A stretch of DNA of 64,000 nucleotides, from NCBI RefSeq assembly GCF_900142175.1, contig NZ_FQZX01000001.1:1860001-1924000 (forward strand), in the 5' to 3' direction. A program made the translations under genes and the position numbers. This document shows positions 63,591-64,000 of this stretch, in pieces. Each line of letters begins with the position of its first letter. The first letter of the stretch is position 1. Below the pieces are notes generated by a model that did no database searches, had not been told where the DNA came from, and was given only the letters and a program-made list of their open reading frames with translations. Source of the stretch: Maribacter aquivivus (lineage in GTDB: Bacteria; Bacteroidota; Bacteroidia; Flavobacteriales; Flavobacteriaceae).

Positions 63591-64000
63591 ATGACAAAAA
63601 TCAGCAAACAAATAATATTTGGGATTTTAATTATGGTATTATCAGCTTGTGGTGGTCCGGAATTACCTGAATTAGTAGAAATAGCGTATGAAAAACTACC
63701 TGAAAACGTTGATTTCAATCAACATGTCAAGCCTATTTTGTCGGATAAGTGTTATTTGTGTCACGGTCCAGATAAAGGAAATATAAAAGGAGGTTTACAA
63801 CTTCATGAAGCATCATTTGCTTTTGGTGAGTTAAGCGAAAGCCCTGGTAAATTTGCAATAACTCCTGGAAATTTGAAGAAAAGTGAATTCTTTCAGCGTA
63901 TTATGACAGATGATCCAGATTTAATCATGCCGGCACCAAGTTCACATTTAACGCTTACAGAATATGAAAAAGCAGTTTTAATTAAATGGATAGAAGATGG
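63591..64000 (+). CDS. PSCyt1-type cytochrome c lipoprotein (cut by window end)
   Basis: A partial gene that is open to the last base; 136 codons are visible. The start ATG at 63591 gives a lipoprotein signal peptide (lipobox LSAC, Cys20). The mature part shows the planctomycete-type cytochrome c domain: VDFNQHVKPILSDKCYLCHG with heme motif CYLCH, GGLQLHEASFA, ITPGNLKKSEFFQRI and MPAPSSHLTLTEYEK. In known homologues this domain is followed by large PSD1 or related domains, which would lie beyond the window. It is divergent from the AraC gene with 236 bases between and no clear promoter. Confidence 0.85.
   Translation, partial: MTKISKQIIFGILIMVLSACGGPELPELVEIAYEKLPENVDFNQHVKPILSDKCYLCHGPDKGNIKGGLQLHEASFAFGELSESPGKFAITPGNLKKSEFFQRIMTDDPDLIMPAPSSHLTLTEYEKAVLIKWIED

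Noticed and set aside
63533..63718. 61-codon minus-strand frame near the right edge
   Set aside because: It lies over the start of the PSCyt1 gene, whose signal peptide and heme motif are clear on the plus strand.
42071..64000. Horizontal transfer or mobile element carrying the uronate locus
   Set aside because: No integrase, transposase, flanking tRNA, direct repeat or evident change in base or codon use was seen.

Overview
The window is chromosomal DNA from a low-GC Bacteroidota bacterium, most likely a marine member of the Flavobacteriaceae; the genus cannot be fixed from the sequence alone. The evidence is a fused SecDF, two proteins with type B type IX secretion C-terminal domains, a Rho with a long Lys/Pro/Arg-rich insert, an archaeal/eukaryal-type ProS, DUF6588, DUF4293, DUF1599 and DUF3667 proteins, and promoters of the Bacteroidota form TTG-N17-23-TAnnTTTG. 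No phage, IS element, CRISPR array or rRNA was seen.

Bases 1-42070 are mostly core genome. In order: gyrB; a DUF6588 protein; mdh; an unknown gene followed by secDF; a leftward lgt / DUF192 / acetyltransferase / ModF-like set; yidD; DUF779 and an aldehyde dehydrogenase, divergent from an AraC regulator; folE-cysS; two paralogous type IX cargo proteins; a FadL-like barrel and a Ser/Arg-rich lipoprotein; proS; two identical tRNA-Glu genes and rpsT; an unknown lipoprotein with an unknown multi-pass membrane protein; rho; DUF4293; a DM13 lipoprotein and a barrel; a phosphodiesterase; truA and an ABC exporter; DUF3667, cdaA and folP; and the run DUF1599, DoxX, tpiA, prmA, clpS. Strong intrinsic terminators separate many units.

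Bases 42071-64000 form an accessory sugar-acid locus. It holds uxaC with a three-gene TRAP transporter, a LacI-family regulator, a Nudix-like regulator divergent from a lipoprotein aldose epimerase, a glucose-dehydrogenase-like SDR, an SDR mannonate oxidoreductase (uxuB type), a cytochrome c lipoprotein with a membrane-bound dehydrogenase domain, and uxuA. UxuA is followed upstream in its operon by a Tat-exported Gfo/Idh/MocA oxidoreductase and a tandem-DUF1080 lipoprotein. A second Tat Gfo/Idh protein, an AraC regulator and the start of a PSCyt1-type cytochrome c lipoprotein close the window. Three of the intracellular glucuronate steps are present (UxaC, UxuB, UxuA), but no 2-keto-3-deoxygluconate kinase or aldolase.

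The most interesting signal is a shared 14-bp palindrome, TGTAATCGATTACA-like. It lies directly downstream of a textbook uxaC promoter, again (as the exact reverse complement) before the cytochrome lipoprotein gene, and in a weaker form before the DUF1080/Gfo-Idh/uxuA operon. It looks like the operator of the resident LacI regulator and ties the uronate genes to the exported oxidoreductase/DUF1080 genes. I infer a regulon that couples periplasmic oxidative glycoside cleavage, through 3-keto intermediates, to TRAP uptake and cytoplasmic catabolism of a uronic acid.
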